Shown here one piece after another: positions 32,137 through 41,385 of a DNA stretch of 64,000 nucleotides. The translations under genes and the position numbers were made by a program. The stretch's first letter is position 1. Each line of letters begins with the position of its first letter. This DNA comes from Mycolicibacterium elephantis DSM 44368 (GTDB taxonomy: Bacteria > Actinomycetota > Actinomycetes > Mycobacteriales > Mycobacteriaceae), in NCBI RefSeq assembly GCF_004014805.1, contig NZ_ATDN01000003.1, positions 100,551 to 164,550 on the forward strand. The letters run 5' to 3'. The notes below the pieces were generated by a model, which did not search any database, was not told where the DNA came from, and saw only the letters and a list, made by a program, of their open reading frames with translations.

Positions 32137-33306
32137 GCTTTCCAGCGGTGCCGGTTGAGGCTGTGTATTTCCGGACGCGTCACCCGAGCCGCCCTGGGCT
32201 CGGGTGAGCGCGCGGTATTGCTGCGCGATCTCGAGGATCCATTCGCGGTCTGAATACGTCTCCGGCTGGCGCAGCCAACCGGGCCCGGGAAAATCCACCT
32301 TGTGGCCGTTCGGGGCGTCTTCGCGGCCGGTGTAGATCCATCGCGCGATCGCCCTCGCCTGTTCACTCGGCGGCACGTCGGGCGTCTCGATCTCCTCGCC
32401 GTCGTCGTCGCTGTGGGAACCGTCGCGGTTGGCGTCCGCTGCGGTGGCCTCCAGGAACAGCGCATCGGAGATCAGCGACATCCGTTCGGCCACCCGGAAC
32501 GCCAGCGGGCCGCGCGGGCGCACCCCGATTCCGATGTCGGAATGCCGCCGCCCCAACTCGGTCAGCAGCGGTTGGATCACCCTGAGTTCCCGGCGCGCGC
32601 CGAACCAGTCCTCGACGCTGGGCAGCAGCGATCCCGCCGCGACGACGAGCATGGCGCACCCCAGCAGCGTCGCAGCGGTGCGCACGCCCACGGGCCCGGT
32701 GTCACCGACCACCCGCAGGAAGAAGAACCCCGAAGCCGCCACGATCAGCACGATCCCGACGGTGAAGACGAACAGTGCGCGGCCCCGCCGGCTGCGGTTG
32801 GAATAGCGCATCCCCGCCCACGACACCAGCGAAAGCGCGAGCAGGACGTACAGCAGCGGCAGCAGCCACGGAAGCGAGTTGCCGCCGCCCGAGTTGAGGT
32901 TCTGTCGCAGGTACTCGTCGGGCGACATCTCCGGCTGTTGCCCGGCGCTGAAGAAGCCCACCAGGCTCACCACGGCGATCACCCCCGCGATGCCGTACTG
33001 CACCATGGCGACCTTGCGGATGGTGGCGGGTTTACGTCCTGAGGAGACGGTGGTGATCATCACGCAGCTGCCGGCCGCGCAGCCGATCAAGGCGACCTGG
33101 GTCAACCCCATCGACATGTTCGGCCAGCGCAACGCCGTGTCGATCAGCAGCGTCAACGGCGGCCAGTTCAGCGCGGCGACCAGCCCCAGGCTGCCCAACG
33201 CCAGGATCATCGCCGTGCTCACCAGGGACTGCTTGTTGACCAGTGCCCAGCCGATACGCAGTCCGGTGGCCAATCCGAGCAGACCGGCGATCACCCAGAC
33301 GATCAA
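32131..33306 (-). CDS. Polytopic membrane protein (DUF6545-like) coupled to an ImmA/IrrE protease
   Basis: A 391-residue protein with seven hydrophobic segments in the first 245 residues, then a soluble C-terminal region (RVAERMSLISDALFLEA, ARWIYTGREDAP). Translation seems to begin at TTG 33304-33306, overlapping the protease stop by four bases (TTGA), so it depends on coupling. The architecture matches actinobacterial membrane partners of ImmA/IrrE-type metallopeptidases with a DUF6545-like C-terminus. No enzyme motif is seen; signal transfer to the protease is a guess. Confidence 0.75.
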   Translation of the reverse strand: MIVWVIAGLLGLATGLRIGWALVNKQSLVSTAMILALGSLGLVAALNWPPLTLLIDTALRWPNMSMGLTQVALIGCAAGSCVMITTVSSGRKPATIRKVAMVQYGIAGVIAVVSLVGFFSAGQQPEMSPDEYLRQNLNSGGGNSLPWLLPLLYVLLALSLVSWAGMRYSNRSRRGRALFVFTVGIVLIVAASGFFFLRVVGDTGPVGVRTAATLLGCAMLVVAAGSLLPSVEDWFGARRELRVIQPLLTELGRRHSDIGIGVRPRGPLAFRVAERMSLISDALFLEATAADANRDGSHSDDDGEEIETPDVPPSEQARAIARWIYTGREDAPNGHKVDFPGPGWLRQPETYSDREWILEIAQQYRALTRAQGGSGDASGNTQPQPAPLESR

Positions 33307-33794
33307 CCAAATGCCTCTCCGAGCCGTACTTGGACGATCGAGGACCGGTCCGACGGCAACCGGCCCAACCGGTACAGCAGCAGCGCCGCGAAGTCCTCGG
33401 CCTCCTGCTCAGCGTCCTCACCCGCGGGCCCCATGCAGCCAGTCCGCTGGTTGAGCATGTATCCGATGAGGTCGAAGCTGGCCACCTCGACGTTCTCGCG
33501 GGCCGCCTCCACCACCGGCATGCCCTCGTGGCCGAGCACCAGATGACCGAGTTCGTGGGCCAGGGTCCGGTCCCATGCGGGCAGGCCCTTCTGGATCAGG
33601 AACACGTCGCGGTCGGTGTACTGCCGCCACTGCCCACACACCCCGGGCGGCAGGTCGGCCATCTTGAGTTCGATCGGTCGGCCCCGGTCCTCGCTGACCG
33701 CTTCGACGAGTCGGGTCAGTGAGACCTCACCTTGTCGCGGGGCCAGGTCTAGCACCGCACCCACGGCGCGGGTGACACGGCGGCTGGCAGCCAT
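33303..33794 (-). CDS. ImmA/IrrE-family metallo-endopeptidase
   Basis: A 163-residue soluble protein from ATG 33792-33794. The zinc site is LAHELGHLVLGHEG (HExxH), with a following acidic ligand region EQEAEDFAALLL. Relatives cut phage-type or stress repressors to induce genes. No HTH repressor is encoded beside it; the nearest HTH protein, EspR, is convergent and well outside the typical substrate families. The gene is coupled to a seven-span membrane protein, suggesting a membrane signalling pair. Confidence 0.83.
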   Translation of the reverse strand: MAASRRVTRAVGAVLDLAPRQGEVSLTRLVEAVSEDRGRPIELKMADLPPGVCGQWRQYTDRDVFLIQKGLPAWDRTLAHELGHLVLGHEGMPVVEAARENVEVASFDLIGYMLNQRTGCMGPAGEDAEQEAEDFAALLLYRLGRLPSDRSSIVQVRLGEAFG

Positions 33795-34002
33795 CAAAAC
33801 CCCCTTCAACGCGTCCACTATGCTCGCTTCGCCCCGTCGGGGCGGGCATTTCTGGCCAGTTGACCCAATCTCGCGGTTCCCCCAGTGGTCCAGCATGCCC
33901 GCATCGCATGGTGCTGCCAAGCCCACCACCGTCGACCCGGCTGCACCGGACGATAATGTTGGGCTGCACCGCAACCAGAACCACAGCCGGGAGGCACTCG
34001 GG

Positions 34003-34659
34003 ATGAGCCCGTTCAAGCGACGCAAGACTCGCGCCACCCGTCGAGCCGAGGCGCGCGCCATCAAGGCCAAGGCCAAGCTCGAGGCCAAGCTGGCGGCCAA
34101 GAACGAGCAGCGTCGCTTCAAGGCTGAACGCAAAGCCGAGGCCAAAGCGCTCAAAGCCCAGCTGAAGGCGCAACGCGAAAGCGACAGGGCCGCGCTCAAA
34201 GTGGCCGAGACACAGCTGAAGGCCGCACAGGAAGGCAAGATCTTCGCCCCCGGCCGGATTCGCCGGCTGCTCACGGTGACCCGGCTGCTCGCCCCGGTCG
34301 TGGTGCCGATCGCCTACCGCGCCGCCACCTCGATGCGGGGCGTGCTCGACGAACGGCGCGCCGAACGCCTGGGCGTTCCGATCACCCAGCTCGGCCAGTT
34401 CTCCGGGCAGGGCGGCGAACTCTCGGCCCGCATCGCAGGCGCGGAGAACTCGGTGCGGCTGGTCGCGCAGAAGAAGCCGAAGGACGCCGAGACCAAGCAG
34501 TTCGTCGCGGCCATGACAGAGCGGCTCAGCGACCTGTCGGCCGCCGTCACCGCCGCTGAGCACATGCCGACGCCGCAGCGGCGCGCCTCGCACGCCGCGA
34601 TCGCCCGCCAACTCGATGGCATCGACGCCGACCTGATGGCACGGCTCGGCGTGGCCTGA
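34003..34659 (+). CDS. Conserved hypothetical protein with Lys/Ala-rich coiled coil (Rv3850-like)
   Basis: A 218-residue protein, the same length as Mtb Rv3850, from ATG 34003. Residues 5-80 are an extremely basic, Ala/Lys/Glu coiled coil (KAKLEAKLAAKNEQRR). A hydrophobic patch near 88-105 (LLTVTRLLAPVVVPIAYRA) may touch the membrane, and a C-terminal helical domain follows. A -10-like GATAAT at 33952-33957 lies about 45 bases upstream. Function is unknown; a DNA- or lipid-associated role fits the charge, but is an inference. Confidence 0.8.
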   Translation: MSPFKRRKTRATRRAEARAIKAKAKLEAKLAAKNEQRRFKAERKAEAKALKAQLKAQRESDRAALKVAETQLKAAQEGKIFAPGRIRRLLTVTRLLAPVVVPIAYRAATSMRGVLDERRAERLGVPITQLGQFSGQGGELSARIAGAENSVRLVAQKKPKDAETKQFVAAMTERLSDLSAAVTAAEHMPTPQRRASHAAIARQLDGIDADLMARLGVA

Positions 34660-34666
34660 GGTTACC

Positions 34667-35191
34667 ATGTCGCCATCCCGCGTCGCGGCCCGGATTCGGG
34701 GGCTGTCCTGCGGTCTGCTGACCGCGGCGCTCGCGGTCGCCGCACACGGCACGGGCGGCGGCACGCCACCGGCCGGAGCGTCGGCCATCCAACTGGCCGT
34801 GCTGGCCGCGACCGTGGGAGCGGCGGCAACGGCGATGCCACGCGCAGGCGACATCCGCGTCTTGACCGGCGTGCTCGCCGTCGGGCAACTCCTCGGGCAC
34901 CTCATGCTCGCCGCCGGCCACGCCCACACGCACGGCGCCGCCCCGCCCGCATGGGCGATGCTGGTCACCCACGCGATCGCCGTCGGGGCCGGTGCGGTCC
35001 TGATCGCCACCGGCGAGCGGTTGTGGCGCGCCGCCTCGCGCGTCGTGGGCACGATGGTGCGCGTCGTGCGCCCGCCGGTGGCCGCGACGACGGTCACCGC
35101 CGTTCGCCGCGCCGAGCAGCCGCTACGTTCGGCGCTGTTGCTCGCCGCTTCGGTGTCACACCGGGGTCCACCCGTCGGCGCCCTCCGCTGA
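34667..35191 (+). CDS. Membrane protein upstream of the copper genes (Rv3851-like)
   Basis: A 174-residue protein from ATG 34667, with three or four hydrophobic segments and a His-rich loop AAGHAHTHGAAPP that could bind metal. The Mtb homologue is about half this length. It sits seven bases after the Rv3850 homologue and 37 bases before YcnI, so it may belong to the copper operon; the histidines support that idea. Confidence 0.7.
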   Translation: MSPSRVAARIRGLSCGLLTAALAVAAHGTGGGTPPAGASAIQLAVLAATVGAAATAMPRAGDIRVLTGVLAVGQLLGHLMLAAGHAHTHGAAPPAWAMLVTHAIAVGAGAVLIATGERLWRAASRVVGTMVRVVRPPVAATTVTAVRRAEQPLRSALLLAASVSHRGPPVGALR

Positions 35192-35228
35192 CCTGACCCT
35201 TCATCGACACCAGAAAGCAAAGAAAAAG

Positions 35229-35855
35229 ATGAGTTCCATTGCGAAGGCGTCCTCGCGCGCCCTCATCACCGTGGCCGCCGCTGCCTCGACCGCGTTGGTC
35301 GGTGGGTTCGCGGCCGCCGGGGCGGCGTCGGCGCACGTCCATGCCGAGACCGACCACGCCGCACCCGGCAGCACCGCCATCGTCACGTTCCGGGTACCCG
35401 GTGAGTCCGACACCGGCGCGCTGACAACAGAATTGAGCGTCGAACTGCCCGACGTGACATCGGTCCGCACCGAGGCGATGCCCGGGTGGACGGCTCGCCT
35501 CGACCGTGACGTCGCCGCAGGCACGGTCCGGTCGGTCACCTGGACCGCCGAGCCCGGCACCGGCATCTCCTCCGACCAGTTCGCCCTGTTCCGGATATCG
35601 GCGAAGCTGCCGGACGGCGACTCGGTGAGCTTCCCAACCATCCAGACCTACTCGGACGGCACAGTGGTTCGCTGGGATCAGCCCCCGGTGCCCGACGGTG
35701 CCGAGCCCGAATACCCGGTCCCCGTGCTGGAATTGGCCGAGCCCGCCCCGGCGCAGCCGGCGACGGTCGACGCGGCGGCCCGCTGGCTGGCCGGCGGCGC
35801 ACTGGCGGTGGCCGCGGCCGCGGTGGCGGTGGCCCTGACAAGGAGGCGGTCATGA
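35229..35855 (+). CDS. YcnI-family copper-binding protein
   Basis: A 208-residue exported protein from ATG 35229. The signal peptide ends ...AASA, directly followed by HVHAETDHAAPGS; the new N-terminal His is the Cu(II) brace ligand in the YcnI/DUF1775 family. The beta-sandwich domain runs to about residue 165 (WTAEPGTGIS), then a Pro/Ala linker and a C-terminal membrane anchor (ALAVAAAAVAVALTRRRS). It works with CopC and CopD downstream in copper uptake or delivery. The stop overlaps the copC start (ATGA). Confidence 0.88.
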   Translation: MSSIAKASSRALITVAAAASTALVGGFAAAGAASAHVHAETDHAAPGSTAIVTFRVPGESDTGALTTELSVELPDVTSVRTEAMPGWTARLDRDVAAGTVRSVTWTAEPGTGISSDQFALFRISAKLPDGDSVSFPTIQTYSDGTVVRWDQPPVPDGAEPEYPVPVLELAEPAPAQPATVDAAARWLAGGALAVAAAAVAVALTRRRS

Positions 35856-36361
35856 AACGCGTTCTCGCGATGGCTCTGTTGACGGTCGGGCTGGTGGCCG
35901 GCGTGCTGGCCGGGGCACCGGACGCGTCCGCGCACGCCACCCGCATCGCCACCGACCCGGCCGAGAATGCCGAGCTGACAGAGTCACCGCCCACTGTCAG
36001 CGCGACGTTCAACGAAGCGATGCAGCCGCAGTTCGCGGCGATGACCGTGGTGGGACCCGACGGCAACCTGTGGTCGACCGGCGAGCCCACGGTCGAGGGC
36101 GCGGTCGTCAGCGTCGGGGTGCGCCCACTCGGCCCGGCAGGCACCTACACGGTGAACTACCGGGCGACCTCGGCTGACGGCCATGTCGTCTCCGGTTCGT
36201 GGAGCTTCGAGCTGACGGTCGCCGGCACCGGGACGCCCGGGCCGTCGGCGACCACGGCCGACGATTCGGGCGACGGCGGGATTCCGATGTGGCCGCTTTA
36301 CGTCGGGGTCGTCGTCATCGTCGGCGCGGGCGTCCTGTGGGCGGTACGGCGACGCACGTGA
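35852..36361 (+). CDS. copC: CopC-domain copper-binding protein
   Basis: A 169-residue protein from ATG 35852 with signal peptide ending SAHATRI; the mature N-terminal His (HAT) and the late His in SADGHVVSGSW are the expected Cu(II) ligands. The C-terminus has a membrane span (WPLYVGVVVIVGAGVLWAV), tethering it to the outer face. It is coupled by four-base overlaps to YcnI upstream and CopD downstream. Confidence 0.9.
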   Translation: MKRVLAMALLTVGLVAGVLAGAPDASAHATRIATDPAENAELTESPPTVSATFNEAMQPQFAAMTVVGPDGNLWSTGEPTVEGAVVSVGVRPLGPAGTYTVNYRATSADGHVVSGSWSFELTVAGTGTPGPSATTADDSGDGGIPMWPLYVGVVVIVGAGVLWAVRRRT

Positions 36362-37281
36362 CGCGGCACAGCGCGGTGGCCGGTGGAGCGTTGGTGGTGG
36401 CGGCCGCGGCGGTGCTGGCGTGGGCGCTGGCCTACCCGCAGGCCTCGCTCACCGCGACGCTGGTGCGCGCGATCTCGGTCTGTGCTGCGGTCGTCACCCT
36501 GGGGCTGGCGGCGGTGCCGATGCTCGAAGGGGATCGGCACCGCGCCGAGGTGACATCCAGGGCCGCGACGCCGCTGGCCGCCGCCGCCGGAGTCTGGCTG
36601 CTGGCCGAGTTGACCCGGTTGGTGGTGGCGGCCGCGCAGACCGCCGGCGTCGGGGTGTTGCGGCTTGACCTCGGCACGCTGGCTGATTTCCTGGTCGCGA
36701 CGACGGCGGGGCGGTCCGGGCTCGTCGCGCTGGGCGCGGCGGCGGTGGTGTGCGTGGCGGCGCTCGCAGCGCCCCGCGGCATGCCGACCGTCGTGGTGCT
36801 GACCGGGGTGGCCGCCGTCGGCGTGGTGGCGCGGCCGCTGACAGGGCACTTCTCGGACAGCGCGCTGGGCGGGTTCGCGGTGGCGGTGCACATGCTGGCC
36901 GCGGCGCTGTGGTGCGGCGCGCTGGCCGCGCTGCTGCTGACGGTCGAGCATCGCGGCCAGTGGGCACGGCTGTTGCCGCGGTTCTCGACGCTGTCGCTGT
37001 GGTGTGTGCTGGCGCTACTGGCCGGCGGTGTGCTCGGTGCTGCGGTGCGACTGGATTCGGTCGCGGAGTTGTACGCCACCGGATGCGGCCGGGTGTTGTC
37101 GGTGAAAATCGCGGTGACCGCCGCGTTGGTGCTGCTGGGCTGGCGAAACAGGACGATGTGGCTGCCCGCCGCGCGGTCGCATCGGGCCACCGCGGTGGTG
37201 TCACGGTCACGGTCGGTGGTCGAATTGACGGTGATGGCCGTCGCGCTGGCCCTTGCCGCTGGACTGGCCGTCACCAGTTAG
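36358..37281 (+). CDS. copD: CopD-family copper resistance/transport membrane protein
   Basis: A 307-residue protein from GTG 36358-36360 (GTGA overlap with copC) with about eight membrane spans. His residues in [18 protein letters not shown], and the [10 protein letters not shown] segment that follows, match the CopD family. CopD is thought to carry copper across the membrane after delivery by CopC. This trio is inserted between the Rv3851 and hns homologues relative to Mtb. Confidence 0.87.
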   Translation: MTRHSAVAGGALVVAAAAVLAWALAYPQASLTATLVRAISVCAAVVTLGLAAVPMLEGDRHRAEVTSRAATPLAAAAGVWLLAELTRLVVAAAQTAGVGVLRLDLGTLADFLVATTAGRSGLVALGAAAVVCVAALAAPRGMPTVVVLTGVAAVGVVARPLTGHFSDSALGGFAVAVHMLAAALWCGALAALLLTVEHRGQWARLLPRFSTLSLWCVLALLAGGVLGAAVRLDSVAELYATGCGRVLSVKIAVTAALVLLGWRNRTMWLPAARSHRATAVVSRSRSVVELTVMAVALALAAGLAVTS

Positions 37282-37371
37282 CGCATGGCCGACCTGGCAT
37301 GATGGGACCGTTGCCGGTTCCCGCGCGCATGCCCACAGGCCGAGACAGAGAAACTGCAAAGGAGCAGCCCA

Positions 37372-37887
37372 ATGGCAGACCAGCAGGGCCGACCCGACGA
37401 GAAGCCGGAAGGTGTGCCGCCGGCCGCCGAGTCGGGACCGCCGGTGCCGGACGCGCAGTCCAGCGAACAGCCGCCCGCCGAGAAACCACCGGCCAAGGCA
37501 GCGAAGAAGACGCCGGCCAAGAAGGCCCCCGCCAAGGCAGCGAAGAAGACGCCTGCGAAGAAGGCGGCCCCGGCCAAGAAGGCGCCGGCCAAGAACGGCG
37601 CGGCCAAGAAGGCACCGGCCAAAAAGGCGCCCGCCAAGAAGGCTCCGGAGCCGGCCGCGGCGCCGAAACCGCCGACCCCCGACGAGAGCCTGACGTCGGC
37701 AGCGAAAGTCACCGCTGCGCAGGCCAAGGCCGCGGTGGCGAGCGCGAGCAACCCCGTCTCGGGGCCCGAGCCGCTTCCGCCGCCGGGCCCGGAGTCGTCG
37801 CGGCTGCCGATCGCGGCCGCCGTCGCGGCCGTTGTGCTGGCGATCCTCGTCGTGCTGCTGGTGCGCCGCAGCGGCGGCAAGAACTGA
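37372..37887 (+). CDS. hns: Membrane-anchored histone-like protein Hns (Rv3852-like)
   Basis: A 171-residue protein from ATG 37372 with GGAG upstream. The N-terminal 25 residues are acidic/polar; residues 40-90 are a histone H1-like array of [14 protein letters not shown] repeats that can bind DNA; residues 143-165 are a membrane span ([20 protein letters not shown]). The Mtb homologue binds DNA and is attached to the inner membrane. The repetitive DNA of the Lys-rich tract may vary in copy number. Confidence 0.88.
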   Translation: MADQQGRPDEKPEGVPPAAESGPPVPDAQSSEQPPAEKPPAKAAKKTPAKKAPAKAAKKTPAKKAAPAKKAPAKNGAAKKAPAKKAPAKKAPEPAAAPKPPTPDESLTSAAKVTAAQAKAAVASASNPVSGPEPLPPPGPESSRLPIAAAVAAVVLAILVVLLVRRSGGKN

Positions 37888-37893
37888 TCGCAC

Positions 37894-37924
37894 TTGACCC
37901 TCACGCGACGTCAGGGTCGATAGT
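37894..37924 (+). promoter_or_regulatory. MerR-type promoter/operator of the TipA-like regulator
   Basis: -35 TTGACC (37894-37899) and -10 GATAGT (37919-37924) are separated by exactly 19 bp, the over-long spacer used by MerR activators. It is filled by the dyad GACCCT (37896-37901)/AGGGTC (37913-37918). The start codon at 37931 is at the expected transcription start, so the mRNA is probably leaderless and self-regulated. Confidence 0.85.
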
Positions 37925-37930
37925 GGCGTC

Positions 37931-38683
37931 ATGGACGCCAGAACCGTCGGCGCGGTAGCCGCCCTCATCGGGGTTTCGGTGCGGACCCTGCACCACTTCG
38001 ACCACATCGGTCTGGTGGTGCCGAGCATCCGCACCTCGGCCGGCTACCGCGGCTACACCGATGCCGACATCGAGCGACTGCATCTGGTGCTGGTGTACCG
38101 ATCGGTCGGGCTGCCGCTCGAGGAAATCCGCGCCCTGCTCGACGGGGACGCCGATGTGCTCGAGCGCCTCCAGCACCAGCACCGCCTGCTGCTGGAGCAG
38201 GCCGACCGCCTGCAGCACACGATCAAAGCAGTGGAGGAACTGATGAGCGCACACCGCAGCGGAATTCAACTCACGGCCGAGGAGCAGATCGAGATCTTCG
38301 GCACCGAGGCGTTCAGTGACGAGTACGCCGCCGAAGCCGAAGAGCGCTGGGGCGGCACCGAGGAGTGGCGGCAATCGCAGCAGCGAACCGCGCAGATGAC
38401 CAAACAGGACTGGATCGACTTCAAGGCGGAGAACGACGCGCTTCTGGCGGCGCTCGCGTCGGCCAAGCGCGACGGCGTCGAACCCGGTTCGGCGACGGCC
38501 AACGAGCTCGCGGCGCGCCATCGGGCCAACATCGAGCGGTTCTACGACTGCAGCGATGACATGCATCGTTGCCTCGGCGACATGTATGTCGAGGACGAGC
38601 GCTTCGGCAACTTCTACAACGACGCCGAACCCGGCCTGGCCCAGTGGGTCCGCGACATCATCGTCGCTAGCATCGAGCGGTGA
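37931..38683 (+). CDS. MerR-family regulator with TipAS effector domain
   Basis: A 250-residue regulator from ATG 37931. The winged HTH is [26 protein letters not shown], followed by the coiled-coil dimer helix (to about residue 110) and a TipAS drug-binding domain (residues 120-245: [36 protein letters not shown]). TipA-class proteins bind thiopeptide-like antibiotics and activate their own promoter; a perfect MerR-type operator lies upstream. It overlaps the rraA start by four bases, so both are probably co-induced. Confidence 0.92.
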   Translation: MDARTVGAVAALIGVSVRTLHHFDHIGLVVPSIRTSAGYRGYTDADIERLHLVLVYRSVGLPLEEIRALLDGDADVLERLQHQHRLLLEQADRLQHTIKAVEELMSAHRSGIQLTAEEQIEIFGTEAFSDEYAAEAEERWGGTEEWRQSQQRTAQMTKQDWIDFKAENDALLAALASAKRDGVEPGSATANELAARHRANIERFYDCSDDMHRCLGDMYVEDERFGNFYNDAEPGLAQWVRDIIVASIER

Positions 38684-39159
38684 GCATCGAGCCCCGCCCC
38701 ACCGCAGACCTGGTCGACGAGATCGGCCCCGACGTCCGTAGTTGCGACTTGCAGCTGCGCCAGTACGGCGGCCGTGCGCAGTTCGCCGGACCGATCACCA
38801 CGGTGAAGTGCTTTCAGGACAATGCGCTGCTGAAATCGGTGCTGTCCGAAGCGGGCCACGGCGGGGTGTTGGTGATCGACGGCGGCGGCTCGCTGCACGC
38901 CGCGTTGGTCGGCGATGTCATCGCCGGCCTGGGCGTGGAAAGCGGCTGGGCGGGGCTGATCATCAACGGTGCCGTGCGGGACGCCGCGACGCTGCGCACC
39001 CTCGACATCGGTGTCAAGGCGCTGGGCACCAACCCCCGTAAGAGCACCAAGACCGGTGCCGGGCAACGGGATATCCCGGTGGGGTTCGGCGGCGTCGTGT
39101 TCACGCCCGGCGACGTCGCCTACAGCGACGACGACGGCATAGTGGTCGTCAGCCCCTAG
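38680..39159 (+). CDS. rraA: RraA-family protein (Rv3853-like)
   Basis: A 159-residue cytosolic protein from GTG 38680-38682. [18 protein letters not shown] and [20 protein letters not shown] are conserved RraA blocks. Family members either inhibit RNase E or act as HMG/oxaloacetate aldolases; the metal-site GAVRD is present, so both are possible. It is convergent with ethA; the ORFs share four bases. The link to the MerR/TipA gene is by overlap only. Confidence 0.87.
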   Translation: MSIEPRPTADLVDEIGPDVRSCDLQLRQYGGRAQFAGPITTVKCFQDNALLKSVLSEAGHGGVLVIDGGGSLHAALVGDVIAGLGVESGWAGLIINGAVRDAATLRTLDIGVKALGTNPRKSTKTGAGQRDIPVGFGGVVFTPGDVAYSDDDGIVVVSP

Positions 39160-40625
39160 ACCTTCACCGGCGCGCGGTGTTTGGTGAACTTCAGCGCCTC
39201 GTCGTCGACCTTGCCGTGGCGAATCAGGCGCAGGTCGAAGAAGTAGTTCTGCTTGAGCCGCCACGGCGGGACATGGCCGGCCTTGGGCAGGTAGTCCAGC
39301 GCACGCAGCACGTAGCCAGGGGTGAAGTCCATCAGCGGGCGTTCGTCGACCTTATTGCCGGGATGCTGCGGTTCGACGGTGTCATACCCCTTGGCATCCA
39401 TGTAATCGAGCAGGCGACAGACGAACTCGGACACCAAGTCGGCCTTCAGCGTCCACGAGGCGTTGGTGTAGCCGATGGTGAACGCCATGTTGGGCATGTG
39501 GGTCAGCATCATGCCCTTGTAGGCCATCGTGCTGTTGAGCTCGATGGTCTCACCGTTGCGCGAGATCGACGCACCGCCGAACAGCTGCAGGTTCAAACCC
39601 GTTGCGGTGACGATGATGTCGGCCTCGAGCTCTTTGCCGGACGCCAACTTGATACCGGTCTTGGTGAACCGCTCGATCGTGTCGGTGACGACGTCGGCCT
39701 TACCCTTGCGGATGACCCTGAACAGGTCGCCGTTGGGCGCCAGGCACAACCGCTCGTCCCACGGGTTGTACTTCGGGTTGAAGTGCGTGTGGACGTCGTA
39801 GCCCTCGGGCAGCCGCTGCTGGGCCATCTTCAGCAGGATCCTGCGCATCGCGTTCGGGAAGCGCCGGGCGAACTGGTAGCGACCCGACTGCACTGCGATG
39901 CTCTTCCAGCGGTTGATCACATAGGCCGCCTTCTCGGGCAGCGTCTTGTTCATCCGGACGCTGAACTGGTCGACGTCGGGCAGTGAACCGATGTAGGTGG
40001 GCGAGCGCTGGAGCATCGTGACGTGGCCGGCACCCGAATCGGCAAGCGCGGGAACGAGAGTCACCGCCGTCGCACCGCTGCCGATCACCACGATCTTCTT
40101 GCCCTGGTAGTCGAGGTCCTCCGGCCAGTGCTGCGGATGGATCAGCGTCCCTTCGAAGTCGTCATAGCCCTCGAACTTCGGCAGATAACCCTCGTCGTAG
40201 TTGTAGTAGCCGCTGCAGGCGAACAGGAAGGATGACTTGATCTCGACGTCCTGCCCGTCGCGCTGGACGCGCACTGTCCACTGGTGCTCGTCGTCGGACC
40301 AGTCGGCGCCCAGCACCTTGTGGCTGTAGCGGATGTGCTTGTCGATGCCGTACTCGGTGACCGTTTCCTTCAGGTAGGCCATGATCGACGGGCCGTCGGC
40401 GATGGCCTTCTCCGACGTCCAGGGCTTGAACCGGAAGCCGAGGGTGAACATGTCGGAGTCCGAGCGGATGCCCGGGTACCTGAACAGGTCCCAGGTGCCG
40501 CCCAGGTTCTCGCGGCGCTCCAGTATCACGTAGCTCTTGCCGGGACAGCGGTCCTGCAGGTGCCAGGCGGCGCTGATACCGGAGATGCCCGCACCCACGA
40601 TTACGACGTCGACAAATTCAGTCAT
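39156..40625 (-). CDS. ethA: EthA-type FAD-dependent Baeyer-Villiger monooxygenase
   Basis: NADPH/FAD monooxygenase of 489 residues, equal to Mtb EthA, that oxidises ketones and activates thioamide drugs such as ethionamide. The FAD motif is [16 protein letters not shown], the NADPH motif is [16 protein letters not shown], and the Baeyer-Villiger fingerprint is [15 protein letters not shown]. Physiological substrates are probably mycolate-like ketones. The ATG at 40623-40625 is divergent from ethR across 76 bases carrying a dyad operator, so repression by EthR is expected. Confidence 0.94.
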   Translation of the reverse strand: MTEFVDVVIVGAGISGISAAWHLQDRCPGKSYVILERRENLGGTWDLFRYPGIRSDSDMFTLGFRFKPWTSEKAIADGPSIMAYLKETVTEYGIDKHIRYSHKVLGADWSDDEHQWTVRVQRDGQDVEIKSSFLFACSGYYNYDEGYLPKFEGYDDFEGTLIHPQHWPEDLDYQGKKIVVIGSGATAVTLVPALADSGAGHVTMLQRSPTYIGSLPDVDQFSVRMNKTLPEKAAYVINRWKSIAVQSGRYQFARRFPNAMRRILLKMAQQRLPEGYDVHTHFNPKYNPWDERLCLAPNGDLFRVIRKGKADVVTDTIERFTKTGIKLASGKELEADIIVTATGLNLQLFGGASISRNGETIELNSTMAYKGMMLTHMPNMAFTIGYTNASWTLKADLVSEFVCRLLDYMDAKGYDTVEPQHPGNKVDERPLMDFTPGYVLRALDYLPKAGHVPPWRLKQNYFFDLRLIRHGKVDDEALKFTKHRAPVKV

Positions 40626-40666
40626 GCTGTAAAGCTATCAACGGTGCGTCGAGCGAGTCAACATGG

Positions 40667-40683
40667 TGTCGATAATTTCGACA
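40667..40683. promoter_or_regulatory. EthR operator dyad
   Basis: TGTCGA (40667-40672)-TAATT-TCGACA (40678-40683) is a perfect dyad in the ethA/ethR intergenic region, with related GTCGA/GTCAAC half-sites at 40648-40662. The Mtb operator contains the same TGTCGAT...GTCGACA element and binds several EthR dimers. Confidence 0.82.
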
Positions 40684-40701
40684 TCGTGTAAAGTCGCGTG
40701 G

Positions 40702-41349
40702 GTGACCACCGCCAGCCAACCCCGCACCGCCCGTGGCCGCCGCACGAGCCGGCCCTCCGGCGACGAACGTGAACAGGCGATTCTGGCGACGGCGGAGCGC
40801 CTTCTCGAGCAGCGTGGCTTGGCGGACATCTCGGTCGATGACCTGGCCAAAGGGGCGGGTATCTCGCGGCCGACGTTCTACTTCTACTTCCCGTCCAAGG
40901 ACGCGGTCGTGCTGGCGCTCGTCCGGCAGGTGATCGATGAGGCGGATCACAATGCCGATGAAGCCATGGGCGGCCTGGATGCCTCCGTCGACCCCGCCGG
41001 CGTGTGGAAGGCGATCAATGCGCTGTTCGAAACGTTCGGTTCGCATCGAGCCGTGACGCTCGCCGGCGCTGCCGCGCGGCCGTCCAACTCCGAGATCCGG
41101 GAGGTGTGGTCGCGGTTCATGCAGAAGTGGATCGACTACACGACCGAGTCCATCGATGCCGAACGCGCCCGCGGCGCAGCGCCGGTGACCATCCCCTCGG
41201 CCGACCTGGCCGTCGCGCTCAACCTGATGAACGAGCGGACGATGCTGGCGGCGTTCGCCGAGCAGCAACCGGCCGTCGCCCCCGAGAACCTCGTCGACAC
41301 GCTGGCCCACATCTGGGTCACCAGCATCTACGGCGAACCGCCACACTGA
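40702..41349 (+). CDS. ethR: TetR-family repressor EthR
   Basis: A 215-residue repressor from GTG 40702-40704. The HTH region (ADISVDDLAKGAGISRPTFY...) is nearly the Mtb sequence, as is the ligand-domain block ALNLMNERTMLAAFA and the C-terminal LAHIWVTSIYGE. It represses ethA; lipid-like effectors release it. The start is chosen at the Mtb-equivalent position; an open frame upstream lies in the operator. Confidence 0.94.
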   Translation: MTTASQPRTARGRRTSRPSGDEREQAILATAERLLEQRGLADISVDDLAKGAGISRPTFYFYFPSKDAVVLALVRQVIDEADHNADEAMGGLDASVDPAGVWKAINALFETFGSHRAVTLAGAAARPSNSEIREVWSRFMQKWIDYTTESIDAERARGAAPVTIPSADLAVALNLMNERTMLAAFAEQQPAVAPENLVDTLAHIWVTSIYGEPPH

Positions 41350-41371
41350 CCGCGATTGTCGGCCGGTGATG

Positions 41372-41385
41372 CGAACATATGTTCG
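41372..41385 (+). promoter_or_regulatory. LexA (SOS) box overlapping the dinB3 start
   Basis: CGAACATATGTTCG is a perfect 14-bp palindrome matching the core of the mycobacterial LexA site (TCGAACxxxxGTTCGA, outermost bases not conserved). The predicted ATG (41379-41381) lies inside it. DNA-damage induction of dinB3 is expected. Confidence 0.75.
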
